A program made the translations under genes and the position numbers. Under the pieces are notes generated by a model. It worked only from the letters and a program-made list of their open reading frames with translations. It searched no databases and was not told where the DNA came from. A stretch of DNA of 54,273 bases, taken from NCBI GenBank assembly GCA_025963465.1, contig JAOQAP010000096.1, forward strand, positions 1 through 54,273. Direction: 5' to 3'. Position 1 is the stretch's first letter; each line of letters opens with the position of its first letter. The stretch comes from Flavipsychrobacter sp. Lineage in GTDB: Bacteria; Bacteroidota; Bacteroidia; Chitinophagales; Chitinophagaceae. Shown piece after piece: positions 32,422 to 41,379 of this stretch.

Positions 32422-32859
32422 TTACAACACAAAATCATTCTTCGGAGGATAATGTACATAGTCGGCCCAGTCGATGGCAAATATCTTTTTCAGTTTGGCC
32501 ACCAGTTCCTGTATGGTAGCTGTTTTGGTGATGTATAAATTCGCACCTTTCCTGAATGACTCCTCTATGATCCGTGCTGCGAAATGAGAAGTATACATGA
32601 TCACGGGCAGGTGGTCATATTCCTTGTTGCTTCTTATCTCTGCAATGCAGGCCATCCCGTCTTTACACGGCATGTTGATATCCAGGAACAGGATGTAGGG
32701 AATACTGGCCTTTAGCAATACAAACAAAGCATCGCCGTCCTTTGCATGCCTCAGCGTATAAGGGAAACGCAATTCCTGAAGTGCAGTATCAAAAATAAGC
32801 ACCTCATCTGAATCATCTTCTGCAAGCATTATATCCTTTTCTTTATCTACAGGGAGCAT
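32422..32859 (-). CDS. Single-domain response regulator (receiver only)
   Basis: A 145-residue CheY-like protein. The acidic pair is in MLAEDDSDEV, the phosphoryl Asp is in LFLDINMPCKDG, the conserved Thr/Ser is in IMYTSHF, and the Lys is in LYITKTATI. There is no output domain, as in Rcp1-type regulators that act through protein contacts. No histidine kinase is adjacent. The 145-residue length with the extended C-terminal WADYVHYPP tail is ordinary for this class. Confidence 0.9.
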   Translation of the reverse strand: MLPVDKEKDIMLAEDDSDEVLIFDTALQELRFPYTLRHAKDGDALFVLLKASIPYILFLDINMPCKDGMACIAEIRSNKEYDHLPVIMYTSHFAARIIEESFRKGANLYITKTATIQELVAKLKKIFAIDWADYVHYPPKNDFVL

Positions 32860-33308
32860 GGTTATTCTGTTTTTCGGACACTAAGTTAGCCCATCCGTTA
32901 ATACAAACAACAACAGACAGTTATAAAGAAAATACGTATAATAAATGTACAAAATACAACGAGAAGAACGCGTCGGTTTTGTTTAAATAATTCAGGCGAA
33001 TAGGTCTGAAAAATTAAACAAAAAACTCACTGCCGCAGGAGCAAAAAAATTATACCATATGATTAAAAAATATTCAAAAAAAGAGAAAAATAATTTTACT
33101 TAATGAGTGAGACAGTGCTATGCATACTCATAAAAATCTAAACTCATATTTCCTCGCACCACCTCCAAAAACGGACTTGCAAAAAAGTTGAGGTACCAAT
33201 AACCTATACAATAATAATTATCAGCTCGTTAGACCGAAAATAAAATCTATGATAAGACGGTAGCTGTAGTATGGTACTACACTTTTCGTAGTATCACAGA
33301 TTCCCGTT

Positions 33309-33339
33309 TTTGCCCTCCCACATATTCATCCAACCTTTG
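33309..33339 (+). promoter_or_regulatory. Promoter of the terminase-like HTH gene
   Basis: TTTG (33309-33312), a 19-bp spacer and AACCTTTG (33332-33339). The leader of about 65 nt contains the hairpin repeat. Confidence 0.65.
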
Positions 33340-33362
33340 TCCCCAAAAGCACGAACTACTCG

Positions 33363-33396
33363 ACCTCACCTCTCCTTCGGAGAGGCCGGGAGAGGT
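33363..33396. repeat. Palindromic dispersed repeat, copy A
   Basis: CCTCTCC-TTC-GGAGAGG hairpin (33369-33385) followed by CCGGGAGAGGTTA. The inverse of the element recurs at 43360-43387 with 27 of 28 bases identical. It lies 14 bp before the next start codon. Confidence 0.75.
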
Positions 33397-33409
33397 TAAA
33401 CCTTCTACC

Positions 33410-34420
33410 ATGGACAAGAAACAACAAGCCCACCACCTCTACATGACACAAGGCATGTCACAGAAACAGATCGCTAAAGAAGTAGGCGTCAGCGAGCGCA
33501 CAATTTATACCTGGATACACCAGTATGCATGGGAAGAACTGAAGCGCGCAGCCTACCAGGCGCCCGCAAAGATTGCAGACAACTTCTATAGCCAACTCAT
33601 TGAGCTACAGGATTCGATAGCAAAACGCGAACCCGGCAACCGTTTCCCCACACCGCAGGAAGCGGAAATAAGCCGGAAGTTATTAGTGTGTATCGAGAAG
33701 GTAAAAAAGACAACATCATTACCACAGAGCATGCAGGTACTCGAGTCGTTCCGCAACTTCACCCGCAACAAAAATCCGCAGTTCACTAAAGTATTGGTGC
33801 AGTACACAGGCGAATTTCTCGAAGGCAAAGCCGTTAATAACTATGCGCCCTACGACCTTGAATATGGTGTAGAACAGGTGCTGCCCACTATGCCGTTCTA
33901 CGAAGAACCGGAAGAGGAAGTAGTTCCGGAAAAAGAACCATGCTACACAGGAAACGCTAAATGTCTCCACCCCGAAACATGTAACTATCCTGTATGCAGG
34001 TACACCGAGCTAGACAAACGCAACGCATCGGGCGATCCGTTGGTGAAAAACAGGATAATCCCCATTCCCGCAGTCACAGAAGAAGAGGTGATGGAGCGCT
34101 ATCAGAAATTCATGAAAGACAACGATCTCGAATACAATGAAGAGTTGCAAAGGTTCTTTCCAATAGAAAAAGACCCGGCAGATGTACCGGAAAAACCAAA
34201 GGAAAAACCGGAAGATATCGGAAGTACACTGGAAGCCTGGAACAACATTGTAACTACTATCACAGAAGAACAAACCACTCAACCGGAAGCCCCAACAGAC
34301 CAAAACGAAAACCCGCAAATCCCAAAATCCATAAATCCCGGTTCAGACAACAGCACCGTCAACTTCATCATCCTGCCACCTTCCGATCCGGAAAAAAACG
34401 GAAGCAACGCCGCAGCATAA
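33410..34420 (+). CDS. Orphan terminase small-subunit-like HTH protein
   Basis: A 336-residue protein. Residues 1-45 are a helix-turn-helix (YMTQGMSQKQIAKEVGVSER then TIYTWIHQYAWEE) like the DNA-binding part of phage terminase gpP-type small subunits and transposase heads. Residues 50-125 are helical. A small Cys cluster follows (CYTGNAKCLHPETCNYPVC, four Cys plus His at about 184-202), possibly zinc-binding. The C-terminal 90 residues are Pro/Glu/Asn-rich and look disordered. No large terminase, portal or capsid gene is nearby, so this is a remnant or a domesticated gene. Start and promoter agree. Confidence 0.6.
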   Translation: MDKKQQAHHLYMTQGMSQKQIAKEVGVSERTIYTWIHQYAWEELKRAAYQAPAKIADNFYSQLIELQDSIAKREPGNRFPTPQEAEISRKLLVCIEKVKKTTSLPQSMQVLESFRNFTRNKNPQFTKVLVQYTGEFLEGKAVNNYAPYDLEYGVEQVLPTMPFYEEPEEEVVPEKEPCYTGNAKCLHPETCNYPVCRYTELDKRNASGDPLVKNRIIPIPAVTEEEVMERYQKFMKDNDLEYNEELQRFFPIEKDPADVPEKPKEKPEDIGSTLEAWNNIVTTITEEQTTQPEAPTDQNENPQIPKSINPGSDNSTVNFIILPPSDPEKNGSNAAA

Positions 34421-34440
34421 TGTAAGATTGGCTCAATTGT

Positions 34441-35703
34441 CTATCTCACAACCTGCACCTTGTAATGCAATGAATTGCTACCCATTGTTATGTTGATAAA
34501 GTAATTCCCGACCGGCATATCGGCAGTAGAGATAGCCACATGGTTGCTGTTTATGTTGAGCTCTTTTACCACATTGCCCATCATATTTACCACAGACAAT
34601 TTGTATCCTGTCAAATTACCCACATTCATCACATTATCCACATTGATCACATTACCAGCAGGCACAGGGTATATCTTAATGCCATTATCATTTGCTATGT
34701 GGCTTGCAGCAAGTACGGTAATACATTTTTCCAGCGACCGTGCCTCACACAGGTCACTGCCCGTCACCATTACCTGGTAGCAGCCACTTGCAGCTACAGC
34801 AAAAGTATTGACCGTGGTGGTGCCTATTACCGAGTCGTTCTTTAGCCATTTGTAAGATGTGTAGCCGGGAGCGGCAGTGAGCATGTTTTCTGTAATGGTC
34901 AGTTCAGGTGTAAAGGTGGCCAGGTTGTTGGAAGCCATACTATCTGTCACTTTCTGGTAACCTATGGTTCTCAGGGTTCTTGCGGTCATGCTATCCAGAC
35001 CACCATTGAATGGTATCTCTTGGGGGTCCATCCTGAATATAGAGGAGAATAATACCGACGCGGTAAGATAAGACCCCGCCAGCGACTGGTGGGCACTGTC
35101 CGGGCTCCATAGGTCGGTAGCAGGCAGGGTAGCCATAGCCCGCTCCCATGCTATGCCTATGGGCGCCACTATCTCCCCGGCAGTGTCTTTCAGGTAGCTG
35201 TAGTTCTCGTAGATATTATCTATCAGTTCTGCTCCTGTAGCGCCTATACCGGGATACCCATACTTAAATGCCCAACCTGCGAACCACACCATATGCGCAC
35301 AGGAATTGTATTGCTTTACTGAATCACGTATCTTAAAATGGCCCTCTATCACCCGCGATTTACTGGTATCGGGAAACTTTTTATCGCCATAGATGAACCT
35401 GCCCTGGTTGTCCTGCAGTACCACATAGTCCCAGTTACCGGAGCTGATGAGCCGGAACACAGTAGGATTGTACATATGGGCAAACGTATCCTGGTCCTTA
35501 TCACCTACGGATATGCCGCCCGGGGCATGCATGGTAAATTCAAAATTAAGCCCTGCCTTATCAGCCAGTCCCTTAACAAGACCCGGCACATCAGACACAT
35601 AGGTAAAACTGTTGCCAATGAACAATACCCTCGTGGTATCCTTTTGGGCAAATAGCGGAAATGAAATAAAGAGAAATACAATAGGTAAAATGATCCTGCG
35701 CAT
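34441..35703 (-). CDS. Secreted SGNH/GDSL-type hydrolase with type IX sorting domain
   Basis: A 420-residue protein with a signal peptide (1-20, ending LFAQ). The hydrolase core has LFIGNSFTYV, where Ser32 lies in the G-N-S-F block, and a late D-x-x-H (SPDSAHQS, about 200-207), the expected catalytic triad end. Residues 270-330 form an Ig-like strand module. The last 80 residues match a type IX secretion sorting domain: YPVPAGNVINV and a terminal LHYKVQVVR. It is exported across the outer membrane, probably attached. Ester or sugar-acetyl substrate unknown. Confidence 0.8.
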   Translation of the reverse strand: MRRIILPIVFLFISFPLFAQKDTTRVLFIGNSFTYVSDVPGLVKGLADKAGLNFEFTMHAPGGISVGDKDQDTFAHMYNPTVFRLISSGNWDYVVLQDNQGRFIYGDKKFPDTSKSRVIEGHFKIRDSVKQYNSCAHMVWFAGWAFKYGYPGIGATGAELIDNIYENYSYLKDTAGEIVAPIGIAWERAMATLPATDLWSPDSAHQSLAGSYLTASVLFSSIFRMDPQEIPFNGGLDSMTARTLRTIGYQKVTDSMASNNLATFTPELTITENMLTAAPGYTSYKWLKNDSVIGTTTVNTFAVAASGCYQVMVTGSDLCEARSLEKCITVLAASHIANDNGIKIYPVPAGNVINVDNVMNVGNLTGYKLSVVNMMGNVVKELNINSNHVAISTADMPVGNYFINITMGSNSLHYKVQVVR

Positions 35704-35854
35704 ACACCTAAGACGTATAAAACGGGTAAATAGTTAGGTAGCCGGTGCAGATTTATATCATAAATCACCCCGCAACTCACACCTGTTTTACCCAGACGTG
35801 AGCATTTACACAATTCTGGAAATTCCTAAATCCTGTAAATTCTGATTCTGACGA

Positions 35855-36334
35855 TCATTTTATATCCGCCATTACCGACTTCACACCACCGGAAGCATCT
35901 TTTATACTATACTTGATGGTCATCGTCTTGTTAGGGTTATAAGTTAGCGTACCGGTTACGTCATAAGTATGAAATACTACGGTGTTCTTGTCGCTCATTT
36001 CGCCCACTATTTTGTTCTGGATATTATTATCGAAGTTGCTGACGATCACCTTAGGAGCAGCATCTCCCTTCATAATAGAAATAGGAAAGGCAGCTGTATC
36101 ACCTCCACTCGGGTTCTGCGTCCAGTTGCCTACGAATTTATCTCTTGTATCTATACCACAATCTGCACCATCAAAGCCGGTAGGGCATGTACATGCATTA
36201 TCCATACACACGCCACCATTCAGGCATAGGGTAGCAGAGTGACATTTATTATCCGGGCCACAGGAAGCACAAAAAAGTGCAGCACAGGCAATGATCATTA
36301 TAAGCGCCGTATATGTAGTAATATTTAGCTTCAT
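35855..36334 (-). CDS. Small lipoprotein with EGF-like domain
   Basis: A 159-residue protein from the ATG at 36334. The signal segment ends in CASCG, a lipobox-like site, so it is probably anchored in a membrane. Residues about 25-60 have the EGF pattern: C-x-x-x-x-x-CLNGGVCMDNACTCPTGFDGADC. The remaining beta-rich part (VIVSNFDNNIQNKIVGEMSD, then YSIKDASGGVKS) resembles small lipocalin-like or META domains, without a firm match. EGF repeats are uncommon in bacteria. It is flanked by T9SS proteins but with its own promoter. Confidence 0.75.
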   Translation of the reverse strand: MKLNITTYTALIMIIACAALFCASCGPDNKCHSATLCLNGGVCMDNACTCPTGFDGADCGIDTRDKFVGNWTQNPSGGDTAAFPISIMKGDAAPKVIVSNFDNNIQNKIVGEMSDKNTVVFHTYDVTGTLTYNPNKTMTIKYSIKDASGGVKSVMADIK

Positions 36335-36349
36335 AAAATTGGGTTTTAT

Positions 36350-36380
36350 CAAATGTATTGATTTTATATCCTATCCACAA
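36350..36380 (-). promoter_or_regulatory. Promoter of the EGF-like lipoprotein gene
   Basis: TTGT (36377-36380), a 19-bp spacer and TACATTTG (36350-36357) on the minus strand, 16 bp before the start. Confidence 0.7.
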
Positions 36381-36465
36381 CATTTTTAAACCATAAAAGC
36401 TATGCCAAAGGGCAGGGTGTCATATTGCCTGTATCTTTTGTAAGTTTGCATACAAAACCGACCGA

Positions 36466-37554
36466 ATGAAATATATTGTACTTATACTATCTGTTTGCCT
36501 GTTGCCCTTCGCTTCTTTTGCCGTTGCGCCTATCACGGGTAATACCACCATTTGCGCAGCCACCACATCTGCATTATCTGATGCCACACCTGGTGGCACA
36601 TGGAGCAGCAGCAATACTGCTGTGGCTGATGTAAACTCTTCGGGCATAGTATCTGCCCTTACGCCGGGTACTGCTGATATCACTTATACAGAAGTAGGTT
36701 TTTCCGTAGTTACAGTTACTGTATTGCCATTACCCACACTTTCCGGTTCCCTGCTGTTGTCTATATGCGATAGCGCTACATTCAATTATACACCGGCCAG
36801 CACTATGCCGGGCGTTACATTTACCTGGAGCCGTGCTGCAGTAACCGGCATTTACGAGCATGCCAGTGCAGGCGTAGATAACCCGAACGAGCAATTGCTG
36901 AATACTACTTATGCGCCTGTGGTTGTCTCATATGTATATACGCTCACATCCCTGGAAGGCTGCACCAATACACAAACAGTAGCCGTAACGGTAAACCCTT
37001 CAATAAAACTAAACAGCGCTATCAATGCGCCCGGTATCTGCAGCGGCGATGTGTTCAACTATACACCTACCAGCCTTACTGCTGGCGCTACGTTTGCATG
37101 GTCGCGCACTACGCTTACGGGTATTACCCCTTACACCAGTTCAGGTAGCGGCAATATAGGCGAGGCGTTGACAAATGCCAATCCAACACCTACAGTAGTG
37201 GCCTACAAATACAAGCTAAGCGCTAACGGATGCCTTGCCAAAACTCCTGAGTATGTGTATGTATCTGTATACTCCGTGCCATGCAAGCTGGCTGTACCAA
37301 CACAAAATACAGTAGGTGAAAGCAGGGTTTACCCTAATCCTAACACAGGTGCATTCACGGTGTTCATAGCAACTGTTACAAATGAAAAAGCAGCGCTTAC
37401 CATTACCAATCTTGTAGGCACTAAGGTGATAGAACAGCAGATAGAAACCAACACCACAACCGACATCAGCCTTGATGTTCCCGCTGGTATATACATGCTG
37501 TCAGCCGCTACAGCTACAGACAAGTATTTTCATAAAGTAGTTGTTACTAAGTAA
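36466..37554 (+). CDS. Secreted Ig/PKD-like protein with type IX sorting domain
   Basis: A 362-residue protein with a signal peptide (1-18, ending FAVA). Residues 20-90 are a Big_2-like bacterial Ig domain (TWSSSNTAVADVNSSGIVSA). Two later modules share FNYTP-x-x-x-x-x-G-x-TF-x-W-S-R at about 103 and 195 and look like PKD-type repeats. The C-terminus (about 285-362) is a type IX sorting domain: RVYPNPNTGAFTV and a terminal KYFHKVVVTK. It is an extracellular adhesin-like or structural protein. TAAGTTTG 18 bp upstream may be its -7 element. Function otherwise unknown. Confidence 0.85.
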   Translation: MKYIVLILSVCLLPFASFAVAPITGNTTICAATTSALSDATPGGTWSSSNTAVADVNSSGIVSALTPGTADITYTEVGFSVVTVTVLPLPTLSGSLLLSICDSATFNYTPASTMPGVTFTWSRAAVTGIYEHASAGVDNPNEQLLNTTYAPVVVSYVYTLTSLEGCTNTQTVAVTVNPSIKLNSAINAPGICSGDVFNYTPTSLTAGATFAWSRTTLTGITPYTSSGSGNIGEALTNANPTPTVVAYKYKLSANGCLAKTPEYVYVSVYSVPCKLAVPTQNTVGESRVYPNPNTGAFTVFIATVTNEKAALTITNLVGTKVIEQQIETNTTTDISLDVPAGIYMLSAATATDKYFHKVVVTK

Positions 37555-37630
37555 GTAAAATAACGCAGGCAGCTAACACAGCACCAATAGAAATAGAAAA
37601 TACTCCATGATAGTTACGATTAGCAATTCT

Positions 37631-37658
37631 AAAAAGGCTACCTAATTGGTAACCTTTT
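37631..37658 (-). terminator. Terminator overlapping the end of the 62-residue gene
   Basis: AAAAGGCTACC / GGTAACCTTTT stem with loop TAATT. The arm meets the stop codon of the gene at 37657, which supports that this small gene is transcribed. Confidence 0.65.
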
Positions 37659-37845
37659 AGTCTTCCTTTTTATGTATACCAAATAAAGTTTCATCTACTA
37701 TTTTCGTTGCTTTTTTCAGTTCATTAGGAGACGGGGTAAAATGACTTCGCTGGTTATTCGGGTTGTTACTGTGTCGTCTATCGGCATCACGTAATTTTAT
37801 AGCCCAATCAATAAACTTGTTTATTAAATTGCGAATTGCTGACAT
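37657..37845 (-). CDS. Small hypothetical protein
   Basis: A 62-residue, basic, Asn-rich protein: MSAIRNLINKFIDWAIKLRD at the start, then RRHSNNPNNQRSHFTPSPN and a helical end. No family recognised. A terminator directly at its stop and an AATATTTACTAACTTTA promoter-like stretch upstream suggest it is real. No signal peptide. Function unknown. Confidence 0.55.
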   Translation of the reverse strand: MSAIRNLINKFIDWAIKLRDADRRHSNNPNNQRSHFTPSPNELKKATKIVDETLFGIHKKED

Positions 37846-37904
37846 AAGGTAAAGTTAGTAAATATTACATTTCGATAACCTGCCGTGTAAATGGGGTGTA
37901 GTTA

Positions 37905-38531
37905 TCATAAATTCTCGCCGGATATCAGCGCGGCTTTATCCATTTCTACGCTCTTCTTATTCGTCTTGCTGGTGATCATGTACATCAGCACATCGGCAAA
38001 AGACTTGAGCACTACAAATACGCCCAGGTTAGTAAAGGGCAGGAAATTGGGGATCAGTATGGTGAGGTGCATAGGTATGATGCGCACATACGGAATGGAG
38101 AACATACGCCCGAGGTCGGCAGGCTCTTTGCGCTGCTGTATCTTGTGCTGCACAAAGCTGATGATCTGCCCAAACAGGAACGCGATAAAAAAAGGTTTGA
38201 ACAGGTCCCACTCAAACGGGCCGGACACCTTCATGGTGCGGAGAAAGATACCGTAGACAAGGTGAAATAACCCGTAATGGAACAGGAAGAACGCTGCCGC
38301 AGGGCCTTTCAGCGCAAACATATCGGACGTTCCCTTTGCCAGTGGCGCTGCTTTGCGTATGGTGAGCATGTCCAGTATGTTGAACACACCCAGCAGCACA
38401 CTCTGCCACCAGTATAGCCATACCAATGTTGTAAACACTTCAGGGCGCTGGAAGTAGTACCAGATCAGGTATATATTAGTACCTGCCAGTATCCATAATG
38501 CCGGGTCACGAAGTGCTTTTTTTCTGTCCAT
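37905..38531 (-). CDS. DUF6498-like membrane protein
   Basis: A 208-residue protein with about five membrane segments (about 10-28, 35-55, 75-98, 110-130 and 145-180). The start (DPALWILAGTNIYLIWYYF, then WLYWWQSVLLGVFN) and GPAAAFFLFHYGLFHLVYGIF recall DUF6498. No catalytic motif is known. It has its own weak promoter-like element and is convergent with no partner. Function unknown. Confidence 0.65.
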   Translation of the reverse strand: MDRKKALRDPALWILAGTNIYLIWYYFQRPEVFTTLVWLYWWQSVLLGVFNILDMLTIRKAAPLAKGTSDMFALKGPAAAFFLFHYGLFHLVYGIFLRTMKVSGPFEWDLFKPFFIAFLFGQIISFVQHKIQQRKEPADLGRMFSIPYVRIIPMHLTILIPNFLPFTNLGVFVVLKSFADVLMYMITSKTNKKSVEMDKAALISGENL

Positions 38532-38635
38532 TGTAATGCTGCTGTAATAGTAAAGATAATTTTTTATTTAAACCTATGCAGCAGACTATGTTGTTTATCT
38601 AAATTGCTTTACTTTGCTGTTGCTTATAAGGTAAA

Positions 38636-38983
38636 ATGAAACGCAACCATTTATTACTTATTGTATTTACCATACTGATTTGCACCGTCGCAAGTACTGA
38701 TGCGGCAGCATGGAGAAGGTATAAGTATTGCAAAAAGCACTCCTGCCTGGATGGCTGCTATAAGGACAGGCATTTCCGCCCGTTCAGGAGCAGGGAGATA
38801 AGTGATGCAGAGCGGGACAACAAGAACAAGGAAATGGAGGGTAAGTACTATCACACCTACAAGAACTATGAGCGTAACGATGGGGCAGGGTATTATAAAT
38901 ACTATGACAACCACAACCATCTCTATGTGAATCCCGGCTACAAAGACAACTACAGGCCTGAGGTAGATGGCAATAAGAAATAA
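38636..38983 (+). CDS. Small secreted basic Tyr/Asn-rich protein
   Basis: A 115-residue protein with a signal peptide (about 1-24, ending DAAA). The mature part is rich in Tyr, Arg, Lys and Asn, with four Cys in the first 25 residues (YCKKHSCLDGCYKD) and repeated YY-x-Y and NHNHLYVN stretches. No family recognised. Its stop directly abuts the stop of the convergent yceI gene, with no gap. Confidence 0.55.
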   Translation: MKRNHLLLIVFTILICTVASTDAAAWRRYKYCKKHSCLDGCYKDRHFRPFRSREISDAERDNKNKEMEGKYYHTYKNYERNDGAGYYKYYDNHNHLYVNPGYKDNYRPEVDGNKK

Positions 38984-39514
38984 TTATCGCTTCGCCTTCA
39001 CATCTACCGTTACCGTCACGTAGTCGGCCATTAAAATGGTCTTGCTGCCTACGCCAAAGTCACGGCGGTTAATGCTGAAAGTGCCTTTGAATTCAGCTTC
39101 ATTACCCAGCTGGTTGAACTCGAAAGGTATTTCCACATGACGGGTCTTTCCTTTTATCGTTACATCAAACATACCGGCAAACTGGGCATCTTTTATATAC
39201 AGCTTCGTCGACTTTACTTCGATGCGTTTGTACTGTTCCGCATCAAAGAATTTTTCTTTCTTCAGGTGCGCATCCCGCTTTTTTATGTTGGTCTTTATGG
39301 TAGCTACATCTACAGTTGCATAGAGGCTGCCGTTGGCAGGGGTATCGGGGTTAAAAGTGAGTTTTGCCCTCAGGCCGCTTAGCTTGCCGACTACGGGCAA
39401 GCCCAGCTCCCTTATCTTAAAAGACACTGTAGAAGAGGTAGCCTGCCACACATGCTGGCCAAAGGCTGCAGAAGGCAGCACAGCAAACAACAGGATAGCA
39501 ATTACTTTCTTCAT
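38984..39514 (-). CDS. YceI family protein, secreted (fourth in cluster)
   Basis: A 176-residue protein from the ATG at 39514 (signal peptide ending AFGQ). The YceI lipocalin-like barrel shows VWQATSSTVSFKIRELG, DAHLKKEKFFDAEQYKRIE and INRRDFGVGSKTI. YceI proteins bind isoprenoid or other long-chain lipids in the periplasm. It is the last gene of the TetR-YceI cluster and lies 127 bp after the third yceI gene. It is the most divergent of the four, with a GVGSKTILMADYV end. Confidence 0.85.
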   Translation of the reverse strand: MKKVIAILLFAVLPSAAFGQHVWQATSSTVSFKIRELGLPVVGKLSGLRAKLTFNPDTPANGSLYATVDVATIKTNIKKRDAHLKKEKFFDAEQYKRIEVKSTKLYIKDAQFAGMFDVTIKGKTRHVEIPFEFNQLGNEAEFKGTFSINRRDFGVGSKTILMADYVTVTVDVKAKR

Positions 39515-39641
39515 GGATTTTCGCTTGAACAAACAACGACCATAAAGGTAAAAGAATATGGCAACATTGTGCATGTACTAAACCGGGCATAAAAATACCC
39601 GTGCAAAACTGCACGGGCACCTTATCTATGTCTATGTAGGG

Positions 39642-40190
39642 TTAGGCTGTTTGAGGTACTGTTTCTTTCACAAATTCCATATTTGCGCTCAGCTTTACTT
39701 CTTCACCCAGCATAATGCCACCGGTTTCAGATACCATGCTGAAGCTTACACCGAAGTCTTTACGGTTCATCTTGCCGGTGATCTCAAATCCTGCACGGGT
39801 ATTGCCCCATGGGTCCTGCATTACGCCTCCATGCTCTACTGTGAATATGAATGGCTTGCTTACGCCACGCATAGTAAGTGTGCCGTGCAGCTTGTAGCTG
39901 TCATCGCCGGTTTTTTCAAGCCTGTCACCATCAAACGTGATCTGGGGGTGGTTGGCAGTGTCAAAGAAATCACCTGTTTTCAGGTGCCCGTCGCGCTGCT
40001 CGTTGTTGGTAGATATAGAATCTACATCTGCAGTGAAATGCACTTTAGCATCAGAGAAATTATCATTCTCTGTAATTACTGTAGCATTGAATGTTTTAAA
40101 ATGGCCTGTTACTGTAGAGACCATCATGTGTTTCACCTTAAAGTGAACTTCCGAGTGTGTAGGATCTAAGATCCATTTAGCTGTTGACAT
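39642..40190 (-). CDS. YceI family protein, cytosolic (third in cluster)
   Basis: A 182-residue protein with no signal peptide, beginning STAKWILDPTHSEVHFKVKH. The barrel motifs are VTGHFKTFNATV, RDGHLKTGDFFDTANHP and MNRKDFGVSFSMVSE, all YceI hallmarks. Lack of export distinguishes it from the other three. It is 31 bp downstream of the FrnE-like gene, so co-transcription is likely. The ligand is unknown, probably a polyisoprenoid. Confidence 0.92.
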   Translation of the reverse strand: MSTAKWILDPTHSEVHFKVKHMMVSTVTGHFKTFNATVITENDNFSDAKVHFTADVDSISTNNEQRDGHLKTGDFFDTANHPQITFDGDRLEKTGDDSYKLHGTLTMRGVSKPFIFTVEHGGVMQDPWGNTRAGFEITGKMNRKDFGVSFSMVSETGGIMLGEEVKLSANMEFVKETVPQTA

Positions 40191-40221
40191 ATTTATTGGT
40201 TTTTATTTTTCGTTAAATGAT

Positions 40222-40941
40222 TCAGTTACAATCTCCATCAGGGGTACATGCTGCTCCGTCCTGTGCTCCGATATCTTTTAAGGGTTGTTCTGCCTGGTAT
40301 TCGCCCCATGCCTGCTGCAATCCACTGAGGAATACTTCCGACGGCTGTGCGCCGGATATTCCATACTTATTGTTCAGTACAAAGAAGGGTACTCCGTTAA
40401 TGCCGTATGCCTGTGCTCGTTCTATATCTTCTTCTACCTGTGCTGCAAAAAAGTTGCTATCCAGCATTTGTCCTACCTCAGTTGCATCCAAGCCTATCTC
40501 TGCACCCAGTTCTATCAGTGTATTCCTGTTGCTTATGTTCAAGCCATCGGTAAAGTATGCTTTCAGTAACCGCTCTTTAGCTGCATCACCAAGGCCTTTG
40601 GTCTTAGCCATCTGTATCAGCCTGTGTGCATCAAACGAGTTAGCTATAACAGCTTTATCAAAATTATAGGTAAGCCCTTCCTGCCTCGCCGACTCGGTAA
40701 CCTGTGCATACATTTTTTCTGCCCATGCCCTTGTTTGTCCTTTGCGTTCTGCGAGATAGTTGTAAATATCCGTGCCTGGAGGATAATCAACACCAGGGTT
40801 TAACTGGAAGCTGTGCCATACTATATTGATCTTATCTTTCTGCGGGAATTGCTCCAACGCATTCTCCAGCTTCCTTTTGCCTATGTAGCAAAATGGGCAC
40901 ATAATATCTGACCAGATATCTATTGTCATACTATTTTTCAT
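40222..40941 (-). CDS. FrnE-like DsbA family oxidoreductase
   Basis: A 239-residue thioredoxin-fold protein with CPFC at residues 16-19 (SDIMCPFCYIGKRKL) and the cis-Pro loop GVPFFVLNNKYGISGAQP. The helical insert is the FrnE type. A second Cys pair lies at the extreme C-terminus (AACTPDGDCN). It is cytosolic (no signal peptide) and may be a dithiol oxidoreductase or polyketide-type isomerase. The start codon ATG shares one base with the upstream gene's stop (TGATG), so translation is probably coupled. Confidence 0.88.
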   Translation of the reverse strand: MKNSMTIDIWSDIMCPFCYIGKRKLENALEQFPQKDKINIVWHSFQLNPGVDYPPGTDIYNYLAERKGQTRAWAEKMYAQVTESARQEGLTYNFDKAVIANSFDAHRLIQMAKTKGLGDAAKERLLKAYFTDGLNISNRNTLIELGAEIGLDATEVGQMLDSNFFAAQVEEDIERAQAYGINGVPFFVLNNKYGISGAQPSEVFLSGLQQAWGEYQAEQPLKDIGAQDGAACTPDGDCN

Positions 40942-41357
40942 CAGTTCGTTCTATGTGGGTTTGTATGCCTTAGCTTAATGAACAATGGCTCGAGCGTAAA
41001 GTAGGCCAGCACCGGGAAAAAGTGCATAGGTATCACAAGGCCGGGGAACAGCTCAGGCGAGTTAATATCCAGCGGCAGCTTTGTAGAGAACGCAGGCAGT
41101 ATACTTGCAAAGGTGAGTATCGCAAATATAAAATTGAATACAGCCTCTGTCCTGTTCTTCAGCCATTTGTCCAATATCCAGTAGCCTATTGCCGCCACTA
41201 CACACCCTACAACATTAGTGATAAGTATAGCGCCTGGTTTGGCAATATTGGAGAAATCGACACCGAGAGAAGATGAATAGATCTTCTGAAAGATAAGCGC
41301 AGTGGCGCCCGCCAGTATCCCCGATGTGATACCGAGCAATAATAATCGCTTTAACAT
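40941..41357 (-). CDS. Four-helix membrane protein of the YceI cluster
   Basis: A 138-residue protein with four membrane segments (about 4-24, 40-62, 70-90 and 105-125) and a short KLRHTNPHRTN tail. No family was recognised with confidence. The small size and position inside the operon, one base from the FrnE-like gene and 22 bp after the second yceI gene, suggest it works with the lipid-binding proteins, for example as a membrane partner. This is an inference. Confidence 0.65.
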   Translation of the reverse strand: MLKRLLLLGITSGILAGATALIFQKIYSSSLGVDFSNIAKPGAILITNVVGCVVAAIGYWILDKWLKNRTEAVFNFIFAILTFASILPAFSTKLPLDINSPELFPGLVIPMHFFPVLAYFTLEPLFIKLRHTNPHRTN

Positions 41358-41379
41358 AACCCTGATTTTATTGTGTGAA

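Larger units (their letters stand above)
32860..33409. other. Gene-free AT-rich 550 bp with promoter and repeats
   Basis: No coding frame was found. It holds a GTAGTA-TGG-TACTAC inverted repeat (about 33267-33281), the promoter at 33309-33339, and the hairpin repeat at 33363-33396 just before the next gene. The left half is A/T-rich with no other structure seen. Confidence 0.6.
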
